Source: Valencia hispanica
Taxonomy: Eukaryota > Chordata > Actinopteri > Cyprinodontiformes > Valenciidae
Length of the DNA stretch: 64,000 nt
Assembly (NCBI GenBank): GCA_963556495.2
Contig: OY747702.1
Coordinates: 3,532,501-3,596,500, forward strand
Reading direction: 5' to 3'
Below, in pieces: positions 41,041 through 51,125 of the stretch (position 1 is its first letter; each line of letters begins with the position of its first letter). The translations under genes and the position numbers were made by a program. The notes beneath the pieces were generated by a model. It was not told the origin of the DNA and did not search any database. It worked only from the letters and a program-made list of their open reading frames with translations.

Positions 41041-41150
41041 GCACTCTGATGAAGCTCTGACACTGGTCGTACAGGGACCTAACAGCCTGTATCAAGGGGC
41101 CTGCTACCCCATACTCCCAGAAAACCCTCCACAGGCCTCCCTCGGGGAGA
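41041..41150 (-). mobile_element. RTE-like LINE RT fragment
   Basis: The minus strand encodes EYGVAGPLIQAVRSLYDQC, matching the RT piece at about 32,480-32,540. It ends at the TA repeat where the Tc1 element begins. Confidence 0.8.
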
Positions 41151-41164
41151 CCTATATATATATA

Positions 41165-42600
41165 TATATATAAACTCAGCAAAAAAAGAAACATCCCTTT
41201 TTCAGGACTGTGTATTTCAACAATAATTTTGTAAAAATCCAAATAACTTTACAGATCTTCATTGTAAAGGGTTTAAACAATGTTTTCCATGCATGTTCAA
41301 TTAACCATGTTCAATTAATTAACATGCACCTGTGGAATGGTTGTTAAGACCTTAACAACTCACAGAAAGTAGGCATTCAAGGTCACTGTTCTAATAACGC
41401 AGGACACTAAAGAGACTTGTCTACCGACTGTGAAAAACACCCAAAGAAAGATGCCCAGGGTCCCTGCTCATCTGCGTGAACGTGCTGCAGGGAGGCATGA
41501 GGACTGCTGATGTGGCTAGGGCAATAAATTGCAATGTCCGCACTGTGAGACGCCTAAGACAGCGCTACAGGGAGACGGGAAGGACAGCTGATCATCCTCG
41601 CAGTGGAAGACCACGTGTAACAACACCTGCAAAGGATCGGTACATCCGAATCTCACACCTGCGTGACAGGTACAGGATGGCCACAACAACTGCCCGAGTC
41701 ACACCAGGAACACACAATCCCTCCATCAGTGCTCAGACTGTCTACAATAGGCTGAGAGAGGCTGGACTGAGGGCTTGAAGGCCTGTTGTAAGGCAGGTCC
41801 TTACCAGACATCACCAGCAACAACGCCACCTATGGACACAAACCCACCTTCGCTGGACCAGACAGGAGTGGCAAAAAGTGCTCTTCACTGATGAGTCACG
41901 ATTTTGTCTCACCAGGGGTGATAGACGGATTCGTGTTTATCGTCGAAGGAATGAGCGTTACACCGAGGCCTGTACCCTGGAGCGAGATCGATTTGGAGGT
42001 GGGGGGTCCGTCATGGTCTGTGGCGGTATATCACATCACCATCGGACTGAGCTTGTTGTCATTGCAGGCAATCTCAATGCCTTGCGGTACAGGGAAGACA
42101 TCCTCCTCCCTCATGTGGTACCCTTCATGCATGCTCATCCGGACATGATCCTCCAGCAGGACAATGCCACCAGCCATAGTGCTTGTTCTGTGCCTAAGTT
42201 TCTGCATGACAGCAATGTCAGTGTTCTGCCATGGCCAGCGAAGAGCCCGGATCTCAATCCCATTGAGCACGTCTGGGACCTGTTGGATCGCAGGGTGAGG
42301 GCTAGGGCCAATCCCCCCAGAAATGTCCAGGAACTTGCAAGTACCTTGGTGAAAGAGTGGGGTAACATCTTACAGCAAGAACTGACAAATCTGCTCCAGT
42401 CCATGAGGAGGAGATGCACTGCAGTACTTCAAGCAGCTGGTGGCCACACCAGATACTGACTAGTACTTTTGATTTTGAGCCTCCCTTCATTCAAGGACAC
42501 ATTATTCTATTTCTGTTAGTCACATGTCTGTGAAACATTTTTAGTTTATGTCTTATGGTGTTGACTCTTTTATTGTTCATACAAATATTTACACACATTA
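41165..42600 (+). mobile_element. Tc1-like transposon, nearly intact transposase
   Basis: It follows a TA run and opens with AAACTCAGCAAAAAAAGAAA, the terminus of a familiar fish Tc1 family. The transposase gene (41451-42459) is followed by a right terminal region truncated at about 42,600. The left inverted repeat is present, but its right partner is incomplete. Confidence 0.9.
41451..42459 (+). pseudogene. Tc1 transposase with one internal TGA and an N-terminal frameshift
   Basis: The paired-like DNA-binding domain (RTADVARAINCNVRTVRRLRQ and HPRSGRPRVTTP) is followed by the DDE catalytic domain: FTDESRFCL (Asp), LQQDNATSH (Asp), SPDLNPIEHVWDLL (Glu; DD34E type). The frame is open from about 41,490 to 42,459 except for TGA at 41,776-41,778. 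The ATG at 41,451 is in another frame, consistent with a deletion of about 10 bases near 41,486. Transposition would require help from another copy. Confidence 0.92.
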
Positions 42601-43099
42601 AAAGTGGATAAAAGAAAAAAAGGGAAGACATTTATTTAATATACAGAAAGAAGTAGGTAAGATGAAGATAGGAGTTTAATAATAGAGAGCAAACAATAAT
42701 ATCAAGACTAAGGATAGGACATTCGGGATTAAATAGCACTTTGTATGTTATGGGAAAACATCAAACAGGTTTCTGTGAGTGTGGGAAAGAAAGGGAAACT
42801 GTAGAGCATGTACTGTGTTTTTGTAGTAAGTATAAAGTAATTAGAGAAATATTAAAATGATAAGTTAAAAATTAAAGGATATGGAGATTGGAATTTAAAA
42901 ACGGTATTGAATGGAAATAATAAAATTTATAAATTAGTGTTAAAGTTTCTTAGGAAAAGTAAGTTAGTTAATAGAATTTTGTTTTTTTGTTTTTTTTCTC
43001 CTCACTTCGACTCACACTCCTGCACAGTAGGTGGCGGTAATGCACCTTTAAGTTGGATGCCACCTGCCATTTAAACAAAAAGAAGAAGAAGAAGAAGAT
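42601..43099 (+). mobile_element. I-clade LINE 3' end
   Basis: The C-terminal coding remnant reads GKHQTGFCECGKEETVEHVL (Cys/His knuckle after RNase H). The 3' UTR contains CAGTAGGTGGCGGTAATGCA and ends in the GAAGAAGAAG tail at 43,080-43,098. I recall this terminus from fish I-type LINEs. Confidence 0.8.
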
Positions 43100-43102
43100 T
43101 AC

Positions 43103-43412
43103 TTCCACCTGCTCTCTCCCTCCCACCTGCATCTGCTCCCACTAATTGATCATTGGTCTTCTCAGTCCCTTCCTCCTTTCCTCCCCAGTATATATTCACC
43201 TCTACTTCAGTCACTACTCGCTGGTTCGTTGTCATTCTTCCCCGCCTGGTTCCTGCCTTCTTTGTTGCCTGTCTTCCTTCCCTTCTTGGTTCCTGGTTTG
43301 CCATTGCTGCGGTTTTGATCCTTCTGAGTTTGTAAGTCCTTGTTTTGTTATTATTAAAACATTCTTATTTACTTCTCTGCATTTGGGTCTTCAATACAAA
43401 CCAGAACATGAC
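43103..43412 (+). mobile_element. LTR-like fragment ending in CATGACA
   Basis: It reads TAATTGATCATTGGTCTTCTC, then a TATATATTCACC box, ATTATTAAAACATTC, and CTGCATTTGGGTC near the end, finishing AACATGACA. It corresponds to the reverse complement of 40,003-40,335. It lies between two I-clade LINE pieces. Confidence 0.55.
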
Positions 43413-43423
43413 ATCTGGATGAT

Positions 43424-45087
43424 ATGATTCTGTCGGTAGTGTTAGCTCTTATCAATAATGTTTGGGAAATAGGGGTAATACCTGAGACATGGAAAACGGC
43501 GGTGGTAGTGCCAATTTTGAAACCAGGTAAGGAGGTTAAGAGTCCTGAGTCTTATAGACCTATTGCTTTGACATCAGTCATGTGTAAGATCATGGAGAGA
43601 ATGGTTACAGAAAGATTAGTTTTTAAGCTTGAAAAAGAGGGTAAAATTAGTAATAATCAGAATGGATTTAGATTAGGATGAGGGACAATGATTCTATTTT
43701 AGAGTCTGAAATTCAAAAAGCATTAAAAAAATAAGGAATGTGTTGTTGCTGTATTTCTAGATATAGAGAAAGCATATGATATGTTGTGGAGAGAGGGCTT
43801 AAGTATTAAATTATATGACATAGGACTTCGAGGAAGAATGTTAAACTGGATCAAGGGTTTTCTAAAGAACAGGAAGATTGCAGTTAAAGTTGGAGAGGAT
43901 TTTTCAGAGATTTTAGAAGTGGACAATGGCACTCTACAAGGGAGTGTTATAAGTACGGTACTTTTTAGTATTATGATTAATGATATTTTTGATGATATTG
44001 GAAGGGGATTTGGTGTATCTTTATTTACTGATGATGGAGCATTATGGAAGAGGGGTCGAAGTGTAAAATTTTTAGTAAGAAAAGTTCAAGAAGCACTGAA
44101 TAAAGTTATTGAGTTGGCAGGGAAATGGGGTTTTAAAATATTGGTTGATAAGACTAAATATATAATTTTTAGGTTTAAATGTAAATTAAGTGGATTGAAT
44201 TTGAGTATGTATGGTAGAAGATTGGAAAGAGTTAAGGAATTAAAATTTTTAGGAGTTTTTATTAATGAAAGGTTAACATGGAAAACTCATTAATAGTATA
44301 ATTTATAAGTGTAATAAAATTATAAATGTAATGAGATGTCTAGCAGGTAGTTCTTGGGGTGCAGATAAGAAAACCCAGATGATGATATATATATATATAA
44401 GGCTATGATAAGATCAACTATAGATTATGGAAGCTTGGTATATGGAAGCGCTGCTAAAACTGTTTTACAAAAATTGGATGTTATTCATGCTAAAGCATTG
44501 ATGATTTGTTTTTGAGCAGTAAGAATAACTCCAATCCCAGCATTATTAGTTGAGTGCAGTGAGATGCCACTTTATTTAAGGAGATTCAAGCTTGCAATGA
44601 AATTTATTGGAAGAATTCAGAGTCAAGATCAAGGGAATCCTGTGAAAGAGATTTTAAGGGTAGACTGGAAACCAGCAGGAGGAAATAAGGAAAAGGGTAG
44701 TTTTATTGGAAGAGTTAGAAAATAATTTTCCTGGTTTTGGAAATGGTATGTCCCCCAGAGTGGTCTGGCCTGATAAGCCTTCATGGTTGCTTCCGGATGT
44801 AGAAGTTGATTGGATTATTAAAGAAAGATTTAATAAAAAAGATCAAAGAATTTATTTAAGGGAGATTAATGAAGTTGTTAATGAGAAATGGGATGGATAT
44901 TTAAAAATTTATACTGATGGATCTGTTGATCCTAGTAGTAAAAGAGCGTCATGTGGTATTTATATCCCAGAAATTGAAATGAGCCAAGGATATCAAATTC
45001 CAGATGGAAGATCTATATTTACTGCAGAAATTATTGCCATATTATGTGCTTTGGAGTGGGTAGAAAAAATCTGGGCTAAACAGACAT
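43424..45087 (+). mobile_element. I-clade LINE: RT and RNase H remnant
   Basis: RT motifs are PETWKTAVVVPILKPGK, SYRPIALTSVMCKIME, FLDIEKAYDMLW (catalytic Asp), LQGSVISTVLFSIMIND and FTDDGALW, in which the usual YADD is changed to FTDD. An RNase H domain follows (IYTDGSVDPSSKRASCGIY, then FTAEIIAILCALEWV). Frames are broken at 43,680, 44,293 and between 44,300 and 44,706. The RNase H is cut by an L2 tail at 45,088. Confidence 0.88.
44706..45087 (+). pseudogene. I-clade LINE RNase H domain
   Basis: About 125 residues carry the first catalytic Asp (YTDGS) and the Glu (TAEI). The His- and Asp-containing C-terminal part is missing, because the sequence after 45,087 is the reverse-strand end of an L2 element and not RNase H. 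The last dozen residues of the open frame are therefore chimeric. Confidence 0.8.
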
Positions 45088-45136
45088 TAAGGAATCCCAG
45101 CACATTGCGTCACTCATTGGCGTGAGGTTGGGCCCC
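45088..45136 (-). mobile_element. L2 family A 3' tail fragment
   Basis: AAGGAATCCCAGCACATTGC and TCATTGGCGTGAGGTTGGGC match 58,753-58,799, which is the minus strand of the L2 family A UTR. Confidence 0.8.
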
Positions 45137-45400
45137 GTAATCATAAACATAAACTGAGACTGAACAATTTGGCTATTGTATTCCTGGAATCCACCAGGAT
45201 GGTGCCCCTAAACTTGGTAATTTTTACATAAAATTATTAATCTTATTAATAACTGCCCAAAAGCAATTATTCATAATTATTCATAGCCAAATCCTACCTA
45301 TCTGAGGCACAACAACAGGTCTGTTAGGACCCACAAGAATCTCCAACTGCCATATAACTGCATTTATGAGAGAGTTTCAAATATTTTCCTCTTATCTGTT
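45137..45400. other. Unassigned spacer
   Basis: No recognisable feature. It may be the remnant 3' flank of the retrovirus-like element. Confidence 0.3.
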
Positions 45401-45599
45401 TTTCCTTTTATGTGTGCAAGGTTGCTGCTCCTTGAATCCAGCTGCCCCTGATTCCCAGGGTGGCTCTGCGCTTCACGCTGCCCTGTCACCCTAAGGGTAC
45501 AGGTGGGCCATCAGGTGGAAGCCCCTGTGTAGGGGGTTCTGGTGTTGAGTCCTCCATGAGCCTTTTGCAATGTGTGGCATGCACCCAGGTGTTCTTTCC

Positions 45600-46038
45600 T
45601 TCGACATTGACAGCAGTATGGGTCACTAAGAGCACCTGAAATGGTCCCAGCCATCTTATCTCCTTCCACTTCTTATTCTGGTGTCCCTAATCAGCAGCCA
45701 GTCACCTGGCTGAAATGGGTGTAAGGAAACTTCAGCCGCCGCTGGAAGTGCCGGTTTTACAGCCTGGTGAGATTGGAAAGAGACTTTGACAGGCTTTTGC
45801 AATATTCCAACATTTGATTTTCATACCTATGAGTGGTTAAAAACCCATCTTCTTTGGTTTCTCCTCCAGTGTTCGCAGGCTTTCCAAATAGGATTTCAAA
45901 AGGGCTAAGGTTGACTCTGGTTCTGGTCCTAGTTCTCATATACATCAACACAAGGGGTAATGCTTTTAGGCCATGATAGTCCAGTTTCTGCACAGCACTT
46001 AGCCAGTTTCTGTTTAATGACTCAGTTTTCACGCTCAA
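45600..46038 (-). pseudogene. Retroviral integrase, C-terminal half
   Basis: The minus strand encodes KALPLVLMYMRTRTRTRVN followed by LSPFEILFGKP, then after a broken stretch QPGDWLLIRD (SH3-like C-terminal domain start). The central catalytic core with the second Asp is missing, so this half abuts the N-terminal half after an internal deletion near 46,035. Confidence 0.8.
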
Positions 46039-46300
46039 CTGCGCACCCTGACTTCTGCAGGGCTGGGCTCTATGAAATCCATCATCAGGTGTTGGAGTGG
46101 ATAATCTGGAGGAGGGTGTGCTTTTAATGGCTGGTCAGGAGCTTTTGAGGGGTTATGGGACTGGCAGATCAAACATTTATAACAGAATCTTTCTGCTGCC
46201 ACCGTGAATCCTTTAGTGTACCATTTTTGTGTTACTTTGCTAACCATTCCCCCTTTGGACACGTGGTCTAACCCATGTGACCATTTGCAAAACCCAGAGG
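46035..46300 (-). pseudogene. Retroviral integrase, N-terminal half
   Basis: The zinc-binding HHCC pattern is recognisable: SHGLDHVS supplies His-x3-His and KCLICQSHNP supplies Cys-x2-Cys. It is followed by HLMMDFIE with the first catalytic Asp. The frame ends shortly afterwards at the deletion junction. Confidence 0.8.
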
Positions 46301-46472
46301 AAGAAATGTTTGGGTAGGAAAGGTCTACTATCTGCTACAGTCCAGCCACGAGCAGGATCAAATATACAACCTGGTCTTCTGCACTGGGTCCTCTCTTCAG
46401 GTGCTGCAAAACTCTGCATGTAATGTATAGTCAGGTCTTTAGCCACTTTACATGCCTCAGTTCAGCTGTTTG

Positions 46473-46745
46473 TCAAAAGTAGTGGGAAGGCAGAGGGCCT
46501 GAGAGCAGCACTGCAGTGTCTGAGCAAATGGCGAAACCAATCTGATTTAACCCTGTGTCAGATCTGGAGGAGGAACCATCAACATATAACATAAGGTCAG
46601 GGTTAGAAAGTGGGATATCAGACAAATGTGGACGAGGAGTATAGGTTTTTAGACAAAACAGCAGCGCAGTTAAGCAAAATTGAGGAATATCTAAACCATC
46701 TGGCAGCAGAGAGATGAGAGGTTTTCTGCTCCAGGAGAATGATTG
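46473..46745 (-). pseudogene. Retroviral RNase H fragment
   Basis: LMLYVDGSSSRSDTG provides the first RNase H catalytic Asp, followed by GFAICSDT. The rest of the domain is lost at 46,473. The upstream end abuts the inserted GC-rich repeat. Confidence 0.75.
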
Positions 46746-47826
46746 AAACTGCATGATACATCCGTCACTGGCAGGGAGTGACGGAGGGGAAATAGGCCCC
46801 CCCATTAAATGTAAGGCCGGAGGTGCGCCAGGCGAGATGGCAGCCCAAGACCCAACCTTACAGGTAGACAAAGACATACAGACACAGTCATATGTTCCCT
46901 CCCTCTTAAACACATAAATTCTAACTGACTCACCAAGACACCCAAGAAATGACGCTGTACCCTCACTCACACACCCCATACACACTTTATGCTCCCAGGT
47001 CCAGGTACCGATGCCACAGTAGAGCAACCAGCCCCCAGACCTGGGAGATGGACACCCTACCTTCTATGACGGAGACAAGCAAACCGCCAAGGGGCCCACA
47101 GTGCCGAAGCAGCCCGACAGCCTAGGACCCCGACCAGACCACCTGTTCCTCCTCCAGACCCCAACCCCTGATGGCCTGTAGCAAACAGGGGTGTGAAAAG
47201 ACCCCTAGCCTCCATCCTCCCACTCCAGTATGGTGTTGATGCATGTTGTTATAATGTGCATTTAAAACAGAGGGGTGGGATGTGGGGAAGGTAGCCACAC
47301 AGTGTCTATATGTGGTTTAACAGTGGGCACCGGCACCAGAGGTGAAGCTGATTGAACAGCTCCCCCTCTGGAATGCCGAAAGTGTGCCCACCCCAAAGTC
47401 CCTACATGTATGTCTCATGAAGATGTTATAAGTGGGAGTGTCTAAGTTGTATATTAAAATTGGGACCCAGGCCGCCACGGGATAGCGAGGATAGAAACCC
47501 CTCCTCGCACCCCAGTGATGTGCCCATGCCCCAAGACCCTATATGAGTGGTAAAGTGATGGAGTGGGTGGACAGAGGTGTTCGGGGATGGGGAGGGAAGG
47601 ACTGGGAGACAAAATCCCTTCCCAGGGAGCCACCTCCCTCACTGACCCCAATATGCACCGCTGTTCACCGGGATCCACCAGGGGAGGGAGGCCATGGCAG
47701 GTTCAACCCCGGGCCCATGGCCCCAGCACCCCCATACCCCACGGACCCCAAGGCAGTCCTCCTGGCCCCATCCCAGAAGGAGAACTAAACCCACCCTGAC
47801 ATTCACTCTATCAGAACACAAAAGAC
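46746..47826 (-). repeat. GC-rich dispersed repeat inserted in the retrovirus pol gene
   Basis: About 1.08 kb lies between the RT start (47,828) and the RNase H (46,745) of the element and replaces the RT core. It has C-rich plus-strand composition, many stops and no domain. Landmarks are AGGCCATCAGGGGTTGGGGT on the minus strand and CCCACTTATAACATCTTCAT. I recall this as a repeat frequent in fish genomes, but cannot name its class. Confidence 0.55.
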
Positions 47827-47827
47827 T

Positions 47828-48100
47828 CTAGACACCCAGGTTGAATACAGCCCCCTCCTTCCGCACACCCCTCCACCCCGTACAAGTGCCTTCGTAGGGG
47901 ACCACTGCTCTGTTAATTTGTCGGAGGTCTTGGACGAATCTCCATTTGTCAGGGACCCCAGGAAGCCGTCCTTTCTTCACTGGAGACAGTGGAGAGCGCA
48001 CAGGTGAATTTGGACACGGCATATTAATAGCTGTATTAAACAGAGCACGGAAAACGGGTTCAATGCCCTGTAATGCTTCCTTCCATTTTGGTGTAATCAC
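47828..48100 (-). pseudogene. Retroviral reverse transcriptase, N-terminal piece
   Basis: It contains CPNSPVRSPLSPVKK and WRFVQDLRQINRAVVP, the fingers region preceding the first catalytic Asp of retroviral RT. The LPQGF and YVDD motifs are absent because the sequence is replaced by the inserted repeat. Confidence 0.8.
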
Positions 48101-48877
48101 AACAGGATCACATTTTATGAGCCCAACATCACATTAATTTTGAGCCCATAGCGCATTGGGCATTCTTTCCAGATCACAATCCGAGTCTGCAGGCGCGGTG
48201 GCAGACAGAAGTGTGGGTGGGGCCTCTGAGTGTGGAGAAACGAGTTCCACAAAGCGTGTGCATAGGGTAACAAAGGTAAATGCACATTTTAAACACATGT
48301 TGGGAAACAGAGTAAAAAAAATAAGGATCAGATGTCTTTTCCCAATCAGTGATGGTTTTACAACGTTTAACAAAAGGCCCCAGATATTCCCAGCGTTGCG
48401 AAGGCGGTTTGGCCAGGGAGATGTAGGGTGCAGATCTGTGCACATGAAAAAAAACTGTTCTGTTTATCTGTCAGGGACACAGCCAACACTGCTGTGTTGT
48501 CATTCCAAAATAAAGTGTTAACAGTTAGTCTGTCTTCATGGTCACGGTACCAGTTTTTTCTCAAAGTCTGGGTCTGGTCCTTCAGAAACACAGCCAGTAC
48601 AGTGTATAAAGTAAAGTCTTAGTCAGGTTGAACCGCAGCCTTGGCCAAAGTCAGGAAGTGCTGCGAGAGTGCAGCAGCAGGAAGCTGTCACTCATACACA
48701 TACAGCAGAACAGAAATATAAGTGCACAGCTGTGTAGAAGAGCTCAGGCCTTATGACGTCACTGGGAGTGATTACAGGTACCCCTTCATCTATTGAGATC
48801 AATGCCATGTGTAACTCGCACATAAGATCTCTCCCCAATGAATTTATTGGCCAAAGATCTGAAACCAGAAAAAAATT
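48101..48877 (-). other. Degenerate protease-RT connection of the retrovirus
   Basis: No clear motif survives in this stretch, which by position should be the 5' part of pol. Short frames on both strands are not recognisable. The copy may contain an unclassified insertion near 48,620-48,780. Confidence 0.35.
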
Positions 48878-49014
48878 TTCAATCCAATTTTCAATTCAGG
48901 TTATTTATGTAGCGCCAATTCACAACAGATGTCCTCTCAAGGCACTTAACAAGAAGTCATTTCAATACATTTATACAAACATTCCAATCAGTTAATGTTA
49001 CAATATTTAACCAA
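48878..49014 (-). mobile_element. L2 family A tail inserted in the retrovirus
   Basis: TATGTAGCGCCAATTCACAA and AACAAGAAGTCATTTCAATA match the minus-strand L2 UTR at 58,645-58,735. It separates the protease remnant from the RT remnant. Confidence 0.85.
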
Positions 49015-49129
49015 ATACCTTCTTTAATGCAACAAGTTAGAGATATCGGGCATTTTTCTTTAACAGTTCCTCTTGAGTCTGAGACAGAATAGGTGAAATC
49101 TGAACTGAGAGGGGAACAGCTGTCAATAA

Positions 49130-49215
49130 TTTAGCAGATAACAGTGTGTGGCACCCGAATCGGCCACAAAATCCAACTTTTCACCAGCAACGGTCAGAGT
49201 GAAAATGGGCATTTT
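49130..49215 (-). pseudogene. Retroviral aspartic protease fragment
   Basis: The minus strand reads MPIFTLTVAGEKLDFVADSGATH. DSGAT is the catalytic motif of retropepsins (commonly DTGA or DSGA). Only the active-site strand is recognisable. The flap region is not seen. Confidence 0.75.
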
Positions 49216-49421
49216 CTTAAAGGCAGGGCCTTATGTGAAAACATAGGTCCCAGAGCAATTACTGGGGCCATCTAAGTATATGTTGGTGCATGTGACTGCA
49301 GGTGGATCAGTAAAAGTAGGGCCCAAAATAGCAATAGTCCCCCACCTCTGCACTCTTGGTGATGTGGTTCTTTGTGGCCAGAAACCGTGGTCAGGACAGC
49401 CAGGTGCAATCAGTCCCTCTT

Positions 49422-49760
49422 TTATCTTTTTTTAAATAATTTCTTGGTTTTATTCTGGCATAGTACATCAGCACTATGCAGACAGCGTCTCTTTAATTCA
49501 GCGAGGCAAACCTCATGTCTAATGTAGTTGCTGTGGGTTTGGGCAGCCACGTCAGGAAGGAGTCCATGCATTATATATGGACATAACAGTCTCTCCCAGG
49601 GACCTGGCATAGACCCCAGGTCTGCTGGCTTCTCCAGACAGGAATGTTTGTCGAAACCTTTCTCTATTCTATGTAAAAGGTCAATCACAGGTTCACTGAT
49701 GGCAATGAGGCATTATCTGCCCGTCTGACTACGTCCCCACTTAAAATCTTTTCCCCGCGC
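49422..49760 (-). pseudogene. gag capsid C-terminal remnant
   Basis: A 88-residue frame with LLHRIEKGF, ADLGSMPGPW and CLAELKRRC segments has the pattern of gag capsid C-terminal helices ahead of a nucleocapsid. No CCHC knuckle is visible downstream. The assignment relies on position between the primer site and the protease. Confidence 0.5.
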
Positions 49761-50525
49761 CATTTTCAATAATTCAATTTTAGGTTTTTTTTGCCACGCT
49801 CCCCATGTTTTCTATGTTTCTCTACTACACTTACTTTGATCGTCGTTTCTTTCATTCCTTTTCCCACTCACTTTCCAGCTATACCTTTACCTTTAACAGT
49901 TGTTTTTTCGCCAAACTTCCTCCTTTTGAAAAACCATAGTCTTTTACCCATTTTTTCTTTTTGCAAATAACACAATTGTTACCGTATTTTATTTTTTTTC
50001 CCTCATTTTGGCCATTGATGGACTGTCAGTGTCCAGATCCCATCATATCAGTTAGGACGTTTCCTGCTGGCCTTTCTCTCTTTCCATAGGTGATAAAGTG
50101 CTAAGAAACCTTTTACTTGAGCATGTTCAGTTTTCCAAACACCTCAGTAGTTAGCCTTACTCTGTTTCTTTAGGTGAAGAAGTGCTAAGAAACCTTTTAA
50201 ACTCGAGCACACCCAGTTTCCTTAATGCCCCAGTTTATATCTGCTATCACCCCTAACGGAGCGAGCCTGTTATAGGGATAGACAGGGAAAACCCTCACAC
50301 AGACCAGTCCTTTTTTTGTCATTTAGATCAGGCGATAAAATTAAATAAGAGAACCATTTATCTTACCCAGTACTTGCAGTTCATTTAGTATGCGAGTCGT
50401 CAGGAACCGAGGAAACCAGGAGCAGAGGTCCCCCTTACTTCAAAACTCGGTGGGCTGCTGGCTGGTCCGACAGGTTGATCAAGCACCGATGGTCCACAGA
50501 ATTCCTCACCTTCCTGACACGTCAC

Positions 50526-50543
50526 ATCCCACTTCTGACACCA
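50526..50543 (-). promoter_or_regulatory. tRNA-Leu-type primer binding site
   Basis: On the minus strand TGGTGTCAGAAGTGGGAT follows the LTR end directly. The 3' end of tRNA-Leu would pair with TGGTGTCAGGAGTGGGAT as I recall it, a single difference. It primes minus-strand DNA synthesis in retroviruses. Confidence 0.75.
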
Positions 50544-51125
50544 TGTTGTTGTAGAACTTTGGGATGAGACAATGTTGATAAAATCAATTAGAGAAAAGGT
50601 AGATCCTTTGTCTTGTATTTATTCGAAGGCAAACAGCGTTTGAAGAATCTGTCACTGACAAGTCAGAGAGCAGAGCCCCGAGTCAAAGTATACATGAGTA
50701 TTTATACACTTTAACACACCTTAAGTTTCGCAAACATGATCATCTTCTCTGGTAAACAGGTCAAACAAGCCCACTCATGTCCTTTTATCTAGACACTTAA
50801 ATTTCTATTTTTGGTTGTTTTTTTCTCTCCTCAAACCGTGTTGGCTGGGGTGCACATCCTCTTTTTCACTCAAGTACTTGTGAGCAATGATCCAAAAGTC
50901 ACGTAGTCCACTTTCTGTTTGACAGTTCATCACCTTTAGACATCAAGTTCACTTCTGCTTTTATAGTTCATGACCTTAGATACTTAGACATGAGCAAAAT
51001 AAAAATGTTACATCACAACTGCTAAGATTGCTGGGAAATGTGGTCTGCTCAGTCCATCTAGGGAAAATGGCTTCCAGCCGTCCAACAGTCTGATCAGTTC
51101 ATTTGCAGAAAATGGAGTCCCAACA
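50544..51125 (-). repeat. Retroviral 5' LTR
   Basis: On the minus strand it starts TGTTGGGACTCCATTTTCTG and ends AAAGTTCTACAACA, giving the TG...CA boundary and 582 bp, immediately before the primer binding site. No matching 3' LTR is seen near 45 kb, so the provirus is truncated. Confidence 0.75.

Larger units (their letters stand above)
45401..51125 (-). mobile_element. Degenerate endogenous retrovirus (one LTR, gag-pro-pol remnants)
   Basis: In minus-strand order: LTR (51125-50544), primer binding site (50543-50526), gag remnant (about 49,760-49,420), protease (about 49,210-49,140), an L2 tail insertion, RT start (48,100-47,828), a GC-rich repeat insertion, RNase H (about 46,745-46,473) and integrase (46,300-45,690). 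I see neither env nor a second LTR. All frames are broken. The integrase style suggests a gamma/epsilon-like (class I) element; this is family inference. Confidence 0.85.

Noticed and set aside
43153..43335. Hydrophobic plus-strand frame resembling a membrane segment
   Set aside because: It lies in a pyrimidine-rich LTR-like repeat that also occurs inverted near 40.1 kb.
46746..47027. Cys-rich N-terminal part of a 184-codon minus-strand frame
   Set aside because: It is a chance translation of the GC-rich repeat fused to the retroviral RNase H frame. There is no initiation context and no domain.
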